The position numbers were made by a program, and so were the translations under genes. Below, one piece after another: positions 17,115 through 25,135 of a stretch of 64,000 bases of DNA. The notes below the pieces were generated by a model. The model did not search any database. It saw nothing but the letters and a program-made list of their open reading frames with translations, and had not been told where the DNA came from. The stretch is from Flavobacterium johnsoniae (GTDB lineage Bacteria; Bacteroidota; Bacteroidia; Flavobacteriales; Flavobacteriaceae). Numbering within the stretch: position 1 is the first letter of the stretch; every line of letters starts with the position of its first letter. The stretch lies in the NCBI RefSeq assembly GCF_001879205.1, contig NZ_MLFK01000001.1:248001-312000 (forward strand), read 5' to 3'.

Positions 17115-18050
17115 ATGAACAAAACAGTTTTTTATCTCTCGCAGCTTTTTCTTTTTTTATTGGTTACTATTGCCGCACGATCTCAATCGGGAATTTCGGG
17201 CGAATTTAAGGTCGATTATGTTCCTTTTTCTAAATATGTAAGGCCAATAGACAGCACTAAAACAAATGCCGAAAGTAATTTCAAAAGGGCCCAGATTGCT
17301 TTTGAAGTTCCTATTTCTTTAAAAACGGACAAATACAACCGTCCCAAAATATGGTCTGTTTTCGTAAATGGAAGTTATGCCAAAATGGAAAACAAAAATT
17401 ATGAAATTCAAGATCTTCCGTTAGAATTCCAGGGAGGGTATCCGGATGAATTACTCAACACTCAAATTGGTATTAAACACTTGCGATCTATTTCTCCTTC
17501 CTGGTCTTTATTGATCTTAACTTCCGTGGGAATTTATACAGATATGGTAGAAATTAATAAAGAGGATGTTTTAATACAAGGAGGAGTTCTTTTTATCAAA
17601 CACTTTAATCCTAATCTGGCTTTGGGTGTGGGACCCGTTTTAACCAATAGCTTTGGTGTGCCGATGGTGCTCCCGGGAATTTATTTTAACTGGGAATCTA
17701 CAGGGGCTCTTCATTTTAAAGTTACTTTTCCCGAAGGTGTAGAATTTGGTTACCGAATGTCTGAAAACTTTGACTTAAAACTTGTTGGAGAAATAAGCGG
17801 TATGACAGCCGAAACCAAGATTGGAAACAAATCTTCGTTATTAGGATATCAGCAAATTATTGCAGGCTTAAGGCCACAGCTTAAACTTGGTAAACATTGG
17901 ACTTTAGAACCTACCGCCGGATCTACTCTTGTTCGTAATTTTTCGACTACTAACCGTAAGATTAAAGATATTTTTAAAGAAAAAGATATGGCAGATCCGA
18001 AATTTACCACTACTTTTTATGGAGCAGTAGCTCTAAAATGGAAATTCTAG
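17115..18050 (+). CDS. Outer-membrane beta-barrel protein, probably DUF6268 family
   Basis: 311 residues. Seen: signal peptide 'MNKTVFYLSQLFLFLLVTIAARSQ', then about a dozen amphipathic strands rich in aromatic residues and a final 'TTFYGAVALKWKF' with terminal Phe, the usual barrel end. The wording 'AYSKMENKNYE...' style strands and total length resemble the DUF6268 group common in Flavobacteriia; the family name is from memory and less sure than the fold. It converges, two bases apart, with a LytTR response regulator, and such barrels often sit by these regulators. Confidence 0.7.
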   Translation: MNKTVFYLSQLFLFLLVTIAARSQSGISGEFKVDYVPFSKYVRPIDSTKTNAESNFKRAQIAFEVPISLKTDKYNRPKIWSVFVNGSYAKMENKNYEIQDLPLEFQGGYPDELLNTQIGIKHLRSISPSWSLLILTSVGIYTDMVEINKEDVLIQGGVLFIKHFNPNLALGVGPVLTNSFGVPMVLPGIYFNWESTGALHFKVTFPEGVEFGYRMSENFDLKLVGEISGMTAETKIGNKSSLLGYQQIIAGLRPQLKLGKHWTLEPTAGSTLVRNFSTTNRKIKDIFKEKDMADPKFTTTFYGAVALKWKF

Positions 18051-18052
18051 AG

Positions 18053-18766
18053 CTATCTGCTTAATAAGTTTTTATAAACTACCTCTTTCAATAATGCCTC
18101 ACGGCGTGTTCTTGAAATAGGTAGTTCTTGTCCTTTTATAAATAATCTTCCGCCGGAAACAGAATCTATATGGGTAATGTTTACGAGAAAAGATTTATGA
18201 ATTCTAAAGAAAATCTCTGCTGGCAGTGTTTCTTCTAATGAAATCATGGTTTGATGGATAACCAGAACTTTATCTTTAAAATGAAGTTTAGCATAATTCT
18301 GCATTCCCTCAATATATAAAATGTCGATCCACGAAATTTTTTGAAATCCTTCTTCCTGCCGCACATACAAAAAGGGATCTAATTGATTTTGTTTTGGAGA
18401 ATTTATCATTTGATACCATTGTCTTGCTTTTAATGAAGCCTGATAAAAGCGTTGAAACGTAATTGGTTTTAACAAATAATCTACAACCTGTAAACGATAC
18501 CCGTCTAAGGCATGCTCTGAATAGGCTGTAGTAAAAATCACTAAGGGCGGATTTTCTAACGATTCCAGAAATTCTAAACCTGTTAGATAGGGCATATTAA
18601 TATCCAGAAATAACAAATCGATCTGTTTTTCCTGTAGGTATGAAGTTGCTTCTAATGCCGAAGCACAGGTGCCCGCAACTTCCAGAAAATCAATTTTAGA
18701 AACAAAATCTACAATTCCGTTTCTTGCTATAGGTTCGTCATCAATAACGAGGCATTTCATATTCAT
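18053..18766 (-). CDS. LytTR-family response regulator
   Basis: 237 residues. Seen: receiver domain with acidic 'DDEP' near residue 10, phospho-acceptor aspartate in 'LLFLDINMPYLTG', switch residues 'TTAYSEHA' and Lys in 'YLLKPI'; then a LytTR DNA-binding domain with 'ILYIEGMQNYAKLHFKDK' and 'FFRIHKSFLVNITHIDSV'. Start may be the second Met. The partner histidine kinase is upstream on the same strand, separated by about 300 bases of repeats. Targets unknown; the flanking outer-membrane barrel genes are candidates. Confidence 0.93.
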   Translation of the reverse strand: MNMKCLVIDDEPIARNGIVDFVSKIDFLEVAGTCASALEATSYLQEKQIDLLFLDINMPYLTGLEFLESLENPPLVIFTTAYSEHALDGYRLQVVDYLLKPITFQRFYQASLKARQWYQMINSPKQNQLDPFLYVRQEEGFQKISWIDILYIEGMQNYAKLHFKDKVLVIHQTMISLEETLPAEIFFRIHKSFLVNITHIDSVSGGRLFIKGQELPISRTRREALLKEVVYKNLLSR

Positions 18767-18789
18767 AGTTTTTTTGTTTTAGGTTTTCT

Positions 18790-19073
18790 TTGTTTTTGAT
18801 TTGGGTTTTATTTTTTAAGATTTCACGCAGATTTTACATTTTTTTTTTAAAATTTAAAAATCCTTTTAATCTTAGAATCTGCGGCAAAAAATTTAACCGC
18901 AAAGCATCAGATTAAAAATTCGTGCTAATTAGTGAAATTTGTGGCAAAAAATTAACCGCAAAACACGCAAAGATTTACGCAAAACTCGCAAAATTTTAAG
19001 TTAAAAAAGGATGCAAAGAACGTAAAGCATCATATTAAAAGTTCACGCTAATTCGTGCAACTTATGGCAAAAA
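18790..19073. repeat. AT-rich repeat region with a 50-base imperfect direct repeat
   Basis: The 308-base gap between kinase and regulator holds no gene. It contains two copies of a roughly 50-base unit starting AAAGCATCA (18901-18952 and 19024-19073), plus AACCGCAAA and ACGCAAA words. Related wording ('GCCACAGATTACACAGATTA') occurs at about 14765 and 11102. Confidence 0.65.
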
Positions 19074-19074
19074 A

Positions 19075-20124
19075 TCATTTTAGATCTAAAACCACTGTAA
19101 CCGTAAAATCTGAATTGGTTTTATCAATATTTAATTGATGTTTTTCCGGATATTGAATCGCCAGTCTTTTCTTTACATTCTCAAGACCAAGCCCCTGACT
19201 TTTAGAAGGTATTTTATATTGTTCTGTATGAGAATTTTCAATTTTAAAATTCAATTTATTATTTATCTGCTCACAAGATAAATGCACATATCCTTTTTGA
19301 TTTGGAAGTCGGGAAACATGTTTAAAAGCATTTTCTATTAACGGCACCAAAAGCAAGGGTACGATTTGAAGTTGTCCGTCTTCAATATTCCATTTACTTT
19401 TCACTTCCAATTCGTTTCCCCAGCGGGTTTCTTCAACAGCAATCAGATCTTTCAAATATTTAATTTCAAGATGCAGCGGTACATATTCTTTATTGCATTC
19501 ATATAACTGATATCGTAAAATATCTGAAAACTGAACCAATAAAACCGATGCCAATTGTACATTACTCTGCATCAGAATATGAATATGATTTAAAACATTA
19601 AACATCAAATGCGGATTTATCTGATCTTGCAAAATCTTGATCTGTGCTTCTAAATGAACTTGCTGTAATTGGGCGTGGTTTTTTTCAATTACACTATGTT
19701 CCTGATAAAATCGAAGTCCGCAAGCCGTACCGCAAATTAAAATTGCGGCCGGAATACTGCCGCAGAATCGTGCCCATAAAAACTGAAGTGAATTTAGAGT
19801 TCCCTCTTCGGGATAAATCCTTGCACGCGAAGCTGCATCTGAAAAAACGGTATAAATTATTGCCAGACAAAAAGACAACAGCAATACGACAATAATACTT
19901 TGTACTGCAAACCAACTCATTTTATTTTTCTTTAAAGCTCTTGGTAATATCACATCACTAAGAAAATGAGCTAAAAATGCGGAAGAAATTAATACTAAAA
20001 CGGCCTGATAAGTAGCTGATCGAATATCGTAACCCTCTATCATTTGTGCCCAAATGGTTATACCAAGTATAAACCAAAAGAAAACTAAAAATATCCAGTG
20101 CCGATTTTTATATTTTGTAATCAT
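19075..20124 (-). CDS. LytS/YehU-type sensor histidine kinase
   Basis: 349 residues. Seen: four hydrophobic helices in the first about 130 residues without a periplasmic sensor domain, then the His_kinase domain 'DQINPHLMFNVLNHIHILMQ' with the phospho-accepting His, and a HATPase with 'PLIENAFKHV' and 'GLGLENVKKRL'. The family usually reads QINPHFLFN; here the two residues are swapped to LM. It should phosphorylate the LytTR regulator encoded just downstream. Signal unknown; sensing through the membrane helices is likely. Confidence 0.92.
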   Translation of the reverse strand: MITKYKNRHWIFLVFFWFILGITIWAQMIEGYDIRSATYQAVLVLISSAFLAHFLSDVILPRALKKNKMSWFAVQSIIVVLLLSFCLAIIYTVFSDAASRARIYPEEGTLNSLQFLWARFCGSIPAAILICGTACGLRFYQEHSVIEKNHAQLQQVHLEAQIKILQDQINPHLMFNVLNHIHILMQSNVQLASVLLVQFSDILRYQLYECNKEYVPLHLEIKYLKDLIAVEETRWGNELEVKSKWNIEDGQLQIVPLLLVPLIENAFKHVSRLPNQKGYVHLSCEQINNKLNFKIENSHTEQYKIPSKSQGLGLENVKKRLAIQYPEKHQLNIDKTNSDFTVTVVLDLK

Positions 20125-20161
20125 CTAAGAAGAAATATATAATTATAAAAAACTTTGTGTT

Positions 20162-20169
20162 CAAAAATA
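20162..20169 (-). promoter_or_regulatory. -7 element TATTTTTG for the histidine kinase
   Basis: Minus-strand TAnnTTTG 38 bases before the ATG at 20124; TTG (20196-20194) lies 24 bases upstream, about one base beyond the usual spacing. Confidence 0.5.
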
Positions 20170-20190
20170 CCCCTATATTTTGTAAAGGAA

Positions 20191-20219
20191 CAGCAAAGAA
20201 CCAAAAAGATTCTTTGCTG
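20191..20219 (-). terminator. Hairpin after the PorT-like gene
   Basis: Perfect ten-base arms CAGCAAAGAA / TTCTTTGCTG around nine bases. No long T-run, so termination strength is uncertain; its left arm contains the -33 TTG of the kinase promoter. Confidence 0.5.
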
Positions 20220-20248
20220 TACATAGGGTGAAACGATAAAGGGTCAAA

Positions 20249-20848
20249 TTATAAGAAAAAATATCCAACACCAACGTTAAACGAATTTGGCTTAGAATTA
20301 AAATTTTTGCTCACATTATTTAGTCCGCCCTGATAGGTAAAATCGACAGTAAATTTCCAAACCTCAACTCCTGCTCCAACCTGATATCCAATGTTAAATT
20401 TGTCGAATTTTTTATAGGCATCCTTCAATTGGTTTAGTGATGAAAAATTTTCATCTAAAACATACGAATAAACTCCTCCTGCAAAAACCCTGACATTTAA
20501 AGCCGAAACATCAATCACTTTATAACCAATAACCAATGGCATTTCGATACTTCTCCATTTTGCATTTTTAGATTCAGAAAGAGCGCTTTTTTCAATTTTA
20601 GAAGATTTTTCGCTGTATAGGATTTCATTTTGAATATAAAATCTTTTGTAATCAAATCGCGCCATAACGCCGCCAAAATAGCCAAAAGCATATTCCGAAT
20701 TCAAACTCTCTGAAACTGGTAATTCAGAATAATTAGAACCTCCTTTTATCCCAACATGAATTGGAAACGAAGATTGAGCATTCAGTTTAGAAGAAATTAA
20801 CCCCAATAAAAAAACAGCGGTCAGTAATAACATTTTGTACATGTTCAT
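20249..20848 (-). CDS. PorT-like outer-membrane beta-barrel protein
   Basis: 199 residues from the ATG at 20848; this Met gives a proper signal peptide (MNMYKMLLLTAVFLLGLISS to LNAQ, cleavage before SSFPIH), while the longer reading adds a polar extension. Seen: 'PIHVGIKGGSNYSELPVS', repeated amphipathic strands, 'QVGAGVEVWKFTVDFTYQGG' and a terminal 'FNVGVGYFFL', the pattern of OMP_b-brl_2/PorT proteins. Function unknown. Same strand as and upstream of the kinase/regulator pair, making it part of that neighbourhood. Confidence 0.8.
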   Translation of the reverse strand: MNMYKMLLLTAVFLLGLISSKLNAQSSFPIHVGIKGGSNYSELPVSESLNSEYAFGYFGGVMARFDYKRFYIQNEILYSEKSSKIEKSALSESKNAKWRSIEMPLVIGYKVIDVSALNVRVFAGGVYSYVLDENFSSLNQLKDAYKKFDKFNIGYQVGAGVEVWKFTVDFTYQGGLNNVSKNFNSKPNSFNVGVGYFFL

Positions 20849-20985
20849 GATAATAGTTTTATTAATTTGATGCAAAGGAGCACAAATGACAACCGCTATT
20901 AAAATTAGTTTGATGAACTACATTGTTGTTTTGACCAACGGAATTTTTAAGATTTTCTGTTATGAATTTACCTGAAATTTCAAAG

Positions 20986-21016
20986 CAAAAAAAAGAGCCT
21001 TATTTAGACTCTTTTG
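20986..21016 (-). terminator. Terminator overlapping the end of the PPK2 gene
   Basis: AAAAGAG / CTCTTTT arms; on the minus strand the hairpin is followed by a run of eight T. The stop codon of the PPK2 gene lies in it. Confidence 0.7.
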
Positions 21017-21884
21017 TTAGCTGTTCTTTATAAAGCGCAAAATTGGCTTTAATTTTATCGTCGAGTTCCGGTACTTTAATATCCGTATATTTTTTCATTT
21101 CTTCCCAAATAATTTTTGCTACGATATAACGTGCCATGTCTTTATCATCGGCAGGAATAACATACCAGGGCGCATGTTCTTTAGAGGTTTTATTTATAGC
21201 ATCTTCATAATATTCCTGATATTCATCCCAGTGTTCACGTTCTTTTAAATCGCCTGGAGAAAATTTCCAATTGTGTTTTCCTTCTTCAAGTCGGCGTAAC
21301 AATCGCTGACGTTGTTCTTCTTTGCTCAAATGCAAAAAAAACTTCAGGACAATGGTTCCATTTTCGGCAATATGACTTTCAAAATTATTGATTTGCTCTA
21401 TTCTGTTTTTCCAGAATTTAGGCGTAATATCATCAACCGAATTAATTCCTGGCAAATTCTCCGCCAGAATAAATTCCGGATGTACACGTGTTACCAAAAC
21501 ATTCTCATAATGCGTTCGGTTAAAAATCGCAAACTTTCCTTTCTCCGGCAAAGCGATATAATGACGCCATAAATAATCATGTTCCAGTTCAGTTGAGTTT
21601 GGCGTTTTAAAACTATGCACCACAACTCCGCGCGGATTAAATTCTTTAAAAACTTCTCTGATCAGGCTGTCTTTTCCGGAAGTATCCATTCCCTGAAGAC
21701 AAATTAAAACCCCGTATTTATTGTGCGCATACATTATATCCTGAAACTCGCTCAGTTTGGCCTGAACCTTATCCAGTTTTTCTTCCTTTTCCTCATCATT
21801 TGCATCAACATCCAGCAAAGTTGGAATTTTACTTAATTTAATTTTATCGGTAACTTTAAAATCTTTTGGATCTATTGATTTCAT
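21000..21884 (-). CDS. Polyphosphate kinase 2 family protein
   Basis: 294 residues from the ATG at 21884; the upstream Met at 21908 gives an extra 'MIYINEND' not needed by the family. Seen: Walker A 'QGMDTSGKDSLIREV', 'FNPRGVVVHSFKTPNSTELEHDYLWRHY', Walker B region 'FAIFNRTHYENVLVTRVHPE' and 'HWDEYQEYYEDAI', all hallmarks of PPK2. These enzymes move phosphate from inorganic polyphosphate to AMP, ADP or GDP. Single-domain length fits class I or III; the nucleotide preference cannot be read. Cytoplasmic. Monocistronic. Confidence 0.93.
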   Translation of the reverse strand: MKSIDPKDFKVTDKIKLSKIPTLLDVDANDEEKEEKLDKVQAKLSEFQDIMYAHNKYGVLICLQGMDTSGKDSLIREVFKEFNPRGVVVHSFKTPNSTELEHDYLWRHYIALPEKGKFAIFNRTHYENVLVTRVHPEFILAENLPGINSVDDITPKFWKNRIEQINNFESHIAENGTIVLKFFLHLSKEEQRQRLLRRLEEGKHNWKFSPGDLKEREHWDEYQEYYEDAINKTSKEHAPWYVIPADDKDMARYIVAKIIWEEMKKYTDIKVPELDDKIKANFALYKEQLTKESK

Positions 21885-21983
21885 ATCATTTTCATTTATA
21901 TATATCATAAATATACTACTTTTACGAATTCCGATAACTATCGGAACTGCTATTCATTGCAATACTTTTTCAAAATACAATTC

Positions 21984-22820
21984 ATGGAAAAATTCACATT
22001 AGAAATATTATTTCAAATCATCGGAATCGGTTCAGCATCAGGATTATTTTATAATAATGACGCACTTTATATTATTGGCGATAACAGCGGATTCTTATAC
22101 GAATACAATATGCAGAATCAACAGCTGAACCAACACGCTTTAATTGAGAATCCTTCGCAAAACATTCCAAAAAACCTAAAACCCGATTTTGAATCCTTAA
22201 CGCATCATAACGATACACTTTATGTTTTTGGGTCCGGCTCTACTGAAAACCGAAACAAAATGATTGAATTTGATTTAAAATCAAAAACGGTTTCGAAAAA
22301 AAATAATTTAGTCGATTTATATGCCGTAATGCAAAATTTCGGTTCTATTAAACCGGAAGATTTTAATTTGGAAGGCGCTATTTTCGACGGCGAAAATTGG
22401 TACTTGTTCAACCGCGGCAACGGAATTTCGAACAAAAACACCATTTTTACTATTCACGCTAAAAGTCTGGGAGATGAATTTGCATTGATTTCAGTAAATT
22501 ACAAACTTCCAAAAATAAAAGGCGTTCGTTCCAGCTTTACAGATGCTGTTATAGTCGAAGACAAAATTTACTTTCTATCTACTGCCGAAGACACAAAATC
22601 AACTTACGACGACGGCGAAATCCTGGGAAGTTTCATTGGCCGAATCGATCTTAAAACCATGAAAATCGATTTTACTCAAAAAATAACTTCAACGAATAAA
22701 TTTGAAGGTTTGACTTTCTATAAAAAAGAAAATAACAAAATTGAGTTTTTACTTTGTGAAGATAATGATACGGATCTTTTAGAAACTAAGATTTTTAAAT
22801 TGAGTTTGCCGGCTAAGTAA
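21984..22820 (+). CDS. Conserved beta-propeller-like protein (probably DUF6929)
   Basis: 278 residues from the ATG at 21984 ('MEKFTLEILFQIIGIGSASG'); the reading opens at a TTG nine codons earlier. Seen: repeated blades of the form 'DALYIIGDNSGFLYEYNMQ', 'HHNDTLYVFGSGS', 'FDGENWYLFNRGNG', 'VEDKIYFLSTAED' and 'KFEGLTFYK', as in bacterial propellers that bind a small ligand or sugar. No signal peptide is evident. The family name is from memory; enzymatic function unknown. Followed ten bases later by a membrane-anchored unknown protein, so probably an operon. Confidence 0.7.
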   Translation: MEKFTLEILFQIIGIGSASGLFYNNDALYIIGDNSGFLYEYNMQNQQLNQHALIENPSQNIPKNLKPDFESLTHHNDTLYVFGSGSTENRNKMIEFDLKSKTVSKKNNLVDLYAVMQNFGSIKPEDFNLEGAIFDGENWYLFNRGNGISNKNTIFTIHAKSLGDEFALISVNYKLPKIKGVRSSFTDAVIVEDKIYFLSTAEDTKSTYDDGEILGSFIGRIDLKTMKIDFTQKITSTNKFEGLTFYKKENNKIEFLLCEDNDTDLLETKIFKLSLPAK

Positions 22821-22830
22821 CATAATTTCT

Positions 22831-23358
22831 ATGAAAAAAGTAATTCTTTCGTTGATAATAGTTTCTATTCTTTTGGCCGGAGGTTATTCATTATATTATT
22901 TTCAAATAAGAAAAACAAAAAAGGAAGATTTAAAAACTTTTTCAGATTTGAAGAACCTCGAGGCAAATATAAAAAACGATTATTTCAAGACTTTAAGTCC
23001 AAAAGATTTAGATCCAAAATCATTTATTAAGCTTTTTACTGAGAAATATAACAAAGACTCCAAACTAAATTTTGTAACAATGATTGGCGATTTTCCTAAA
23101 AATTGGGTAAAGCCAAATGATATACAGTATTTAATCTCAATAATGAGATCTAAAGAAAAATGTTGTGGATATATGAATATATTTTCCTCTACTATTTCAA
23201 ATGATAATGGAGAAGTCGGTGGTTTTGCCATAATTTTTTTAAACTCATATATTTCAAAAACCAAAATTATTATGGGTCTGAATTGCAATCCTAAAACAGA
23301 TAAAGAATCTGTTAGGAAGATAGAAAAATGGTATCAAAATACAGCAAATAAAAATTAA
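22831..23358 (+). CDS. Membrane-anchored protein of unknown function
   Basis: 175 residues. Seen: one N-terminal hydrophobic helix (about residues 4-24, 'VILSLIIVSILLAGGYSLYYF') followed by a basic 'QIRKTKKED', then a polar periplasmic or cytoplasmic domain with a pair of cysteines in 'KEKCCGYMN' and one in 'GLNCNPK'. I recognise no family. It begins ten bases after the propeller-like gene and is likely co-transcribed. The adjacent CysCys suggests metal or thiol chemistry but is not diagnostic. Confidence 0.65.
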   Translation: MKKVILSLIIVSILLAGGYSLYYFQIRKTKKEDLKTFSDLKNLEANIKNDYFKTLSPKDLDPKSFIKLFTEKYNKDSKLNFVTMIGDFPKNWVKPNDIQYLISIMRSKEKCCGYMNIFSSTISNDNGEVGGFAIIFLNSYISKTKIIMGLNCNPKTDKESVRKIEKWYQNTANKN

Positions 23359-23538
23359 AAGCATTGTATGTCATTGCGAGAAACATACTACACAAAAACG
23401 CATTACATTGTGTATCAACAACAAAACCTTTGTAACTTTGATTCTTTGCAACTTTGAAGCTTTAAAAAAAAACTTTTTTTCATTCCTGTCCCAACCTTTT
23501 TATCTTTTTCGCTCTCTTTATAATTAAAGATCAAAATT

Positions 23539-24075
23539 GTGATAAACGAAACCCATATTTCTAACTGCAAAAAAATGAACCGCGATGCGCAGCGTCAGGT
23601 TTATGAGCACATGGCTCCAAAATTGTATCGCGTTTGCAAACGATACCTCAAAAAGGAAGAAGAAATCGAAGAAGCTCTTGCCGACGCTTTCTATACTATA
23701 TTTACGAAACTGGATCAGCTCAAAGAAGAAAAAGCTTTTGAAGCCTGGGCCAGAAAAATAACCGTTAATCACTGTTTGGCAACCATCAAGAAACATACTA
23801 ATTTCAATATGTATCTTGATGATGTAAAAGTACTTTCGCAGCCTTTTACAGATGAAGTGAACGCATTAGAAGAAGAAGATTTACTCAATTTATTAAACCA
23901 TATTCCGGATGGCTGCAAAACTGTTTTTAACCTTTTTGTTATAGAAGGTTTCGGACATAAAGAAATTGCGGCAATGCTTAATATTTCTGAAGGCACTTCA
24001 AAATCGCAATTGAATGCCGCCAAAACCAAGCTGAAAGAATTAGTAAATAAATTGTATTATCAAAAAGCAAAATAG
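23539..24075 (+). CDS. RNA polymerase sigma factor, sigma-70 ECF family
   Basis: 178 residues. Start is a GTG at 23539, giving 'INETHISNCKKMNRDAQRQVYEHMA', the usual N-terminal wording of Bacteroidota ECF factors; an internal ATG twelve codons in would trim region 2. Seen: region 2 'VYEHMAPKLYRVCKRYLKKEEEIEEALADAFYTIFTKL' and 'AFEAWARKITVNHCL', then region 4 'EGFGHKEIAAMLNISEGTSKSQLNAAKTKLKEL' with its helix-turn-helix. Followed two bases later by a putative anti-sigma gene, the normal ECF arrangement. Its promoter targets may include the vWA gene downstream. Confidence 0.95.
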   Translation: MINETHISNCKKMNRDAQRQVYEHMAPKLYRVCKRYLKKEEEIEEALADAFYTIFTKLDQLKEEKAFEAWARKITVNHCLATIKKHTNFNMYLDDVKVLSQPFTDEVNALEEEDLLNLLNHIPDGCKTVFNLFVIEGFGHKEIAAMLNISEGTSKSQLNAAKTKLKELVNKLYYQKAK

Positions 24076-24077
24076 TC

Positions 24078-25055
24078 ATGGACAATCAAGATAAAATATT
24101 CAACAAATTTAAGGAAGCTGCCGATAATGCAGAAACCAAAGATTTTCCGGGAATGGAAAAGATCTGGTCGCGTGTTGAAGAAAAACTCGACAGAAAAGAA
24201 GATAGAAAAACCATTTCTCTTTGGAAAAAAATTGCGGTTGCTGCTTCTCTTCTATTAGTAGTTTCTTTAGGATATCAGTTTTTAAAAACGGATAAAAAAG
24301 AAATACTCGAAACCCCTAAAGTAGTAGTAAATGAAACTGCAAAAGAAACTATTGAAAATACTGCTGTAGAAAAAAACAAAGCAGTAGTTTCTTCAGATTC
24401 GCAATTGGTTCCGAAAGAAGAAGCCGTTAAAATCCTTAAAAAACAAATCGAGCAGCAAGAAAATGTTGCTGTTCATGAAGTACAAGTTTCACCAATGGGG
24501 GCTGGTTCTCCAGTTGTAAGCCAATCTCCCAATTATGAAATTGTGACGCCGGCTCCAGTATTTTCAGAAGAAGCGAGAGAAGAAGAACCAGAAGAAAATA
24601 CTCTGGCAAAATCTAAAGCAAAAACGGAGCAAAGTTTCGGTTATGCAAAGAAAACAGAAAGAGAAACCTTTAAAGCTTCTGCAGCAGAAATGCAGGCCCG
24701 AGCACCCAGAAAAAGTGCGCCTTTGGTTATATTAAACGGAAATGCCATGGCTGACAGCAACGATGCCAAAAAAGATAAAATGATGCAGAATGAACTCCCG
24801 AATCTAAATCCGGAAAATGTAGATTCACTTGTAGTTCTTGACAATCCTTTATACATCATCGACGGTATTTATTATTCAGAAAATGATTTATTTGGAAATA
24901 ATCCAACAAGTCCTTACGCACCTTTAGATAAACAGGACATAAAAACCATCACCATTTTACAAGACCTTGAAGCTACTTCAAAATATGGCGAAAAAGGAAA
25001 AAAAGGAGTGGTTATCATAACTACCAAAGCAGGAAAACCGGCTTTAAAGAAATAG
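24078..25055 (+). CDS. Putative anti-sigma factor with C-terminal TonB-plug-like module
   Basis: 325 residues. Seen: N-terminal cytoplasmic stretch (1-48) with 'GMEKIWSRVEEKLDRK', one membrane helix (about 50-69), a long polar Lys/Glu-rich periplasmic linker (70-210), and residues 257-320 resembling the plug of SusC/TonB receptors: 'NPLYIIDGIYYSEND', 'DIKTITILQDLEATSKYG' and 'GKKGVVIITTK'. Residues 214-255 ('APLVILNGNAM', 'LNPENVDSLVVLDN') look like a second, partial copy. Position two bases behind the ECF gene supports an anti-sigma role; a zinc HxxxCxxC motif is not present. The plug-like end could dock to an outer-membrane partner (inference). Confidence 0.8.
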   Translation: MDNQDKIFNKFKEAADNAETKDFPGMEKIWSRVEEKLDRKEDRKTISLWKKIAVAASLLLVVSLGYQFLKTDKKEILETPKVVVNETAKETIENTAVEKNKAVVSSDSQLVPKEEAVKILKKQIEQQENVAVHEVQVSPMGAGSPVVSQSPNYEIVTPAPVFSEEAREEEPEENTLAKSKAKTEQSFGYAKKTERETFKASAAEMQARAPRKSAPLVILNGNAMADSNDAKKDKMMQNELPNLNPENVDSLVVLDNPLYIIDGIYYSENDLFGNNPTSPYAPLDKQDIKTITILQDLEATSKYGEKGKKGVVIITTKAGKPALKK

Positions 25056-25070
25056 CCAAAAACTCAAAAA

Positions 25071-25103
25071 ATCTTTGTCAGAGTTTAACGCTCTGACAAA
25101 GAT
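25071..25103. repeat. Perfect 13-base hairpin, CTTTGTCAGAG family
   Basis: ATCTTTGTCAGAG / CTCTGACAAAGAT around TTTAACG, in the gap between the anti-sigma-like and vWA genes. Related to 28779-28811. It may attenuate or process the shared transcript; there is no strong T-run. Confidence 0.75.
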
Positions 25104-25135
25104 AAAATCACAACATTCACTTAAAACTTATTATC

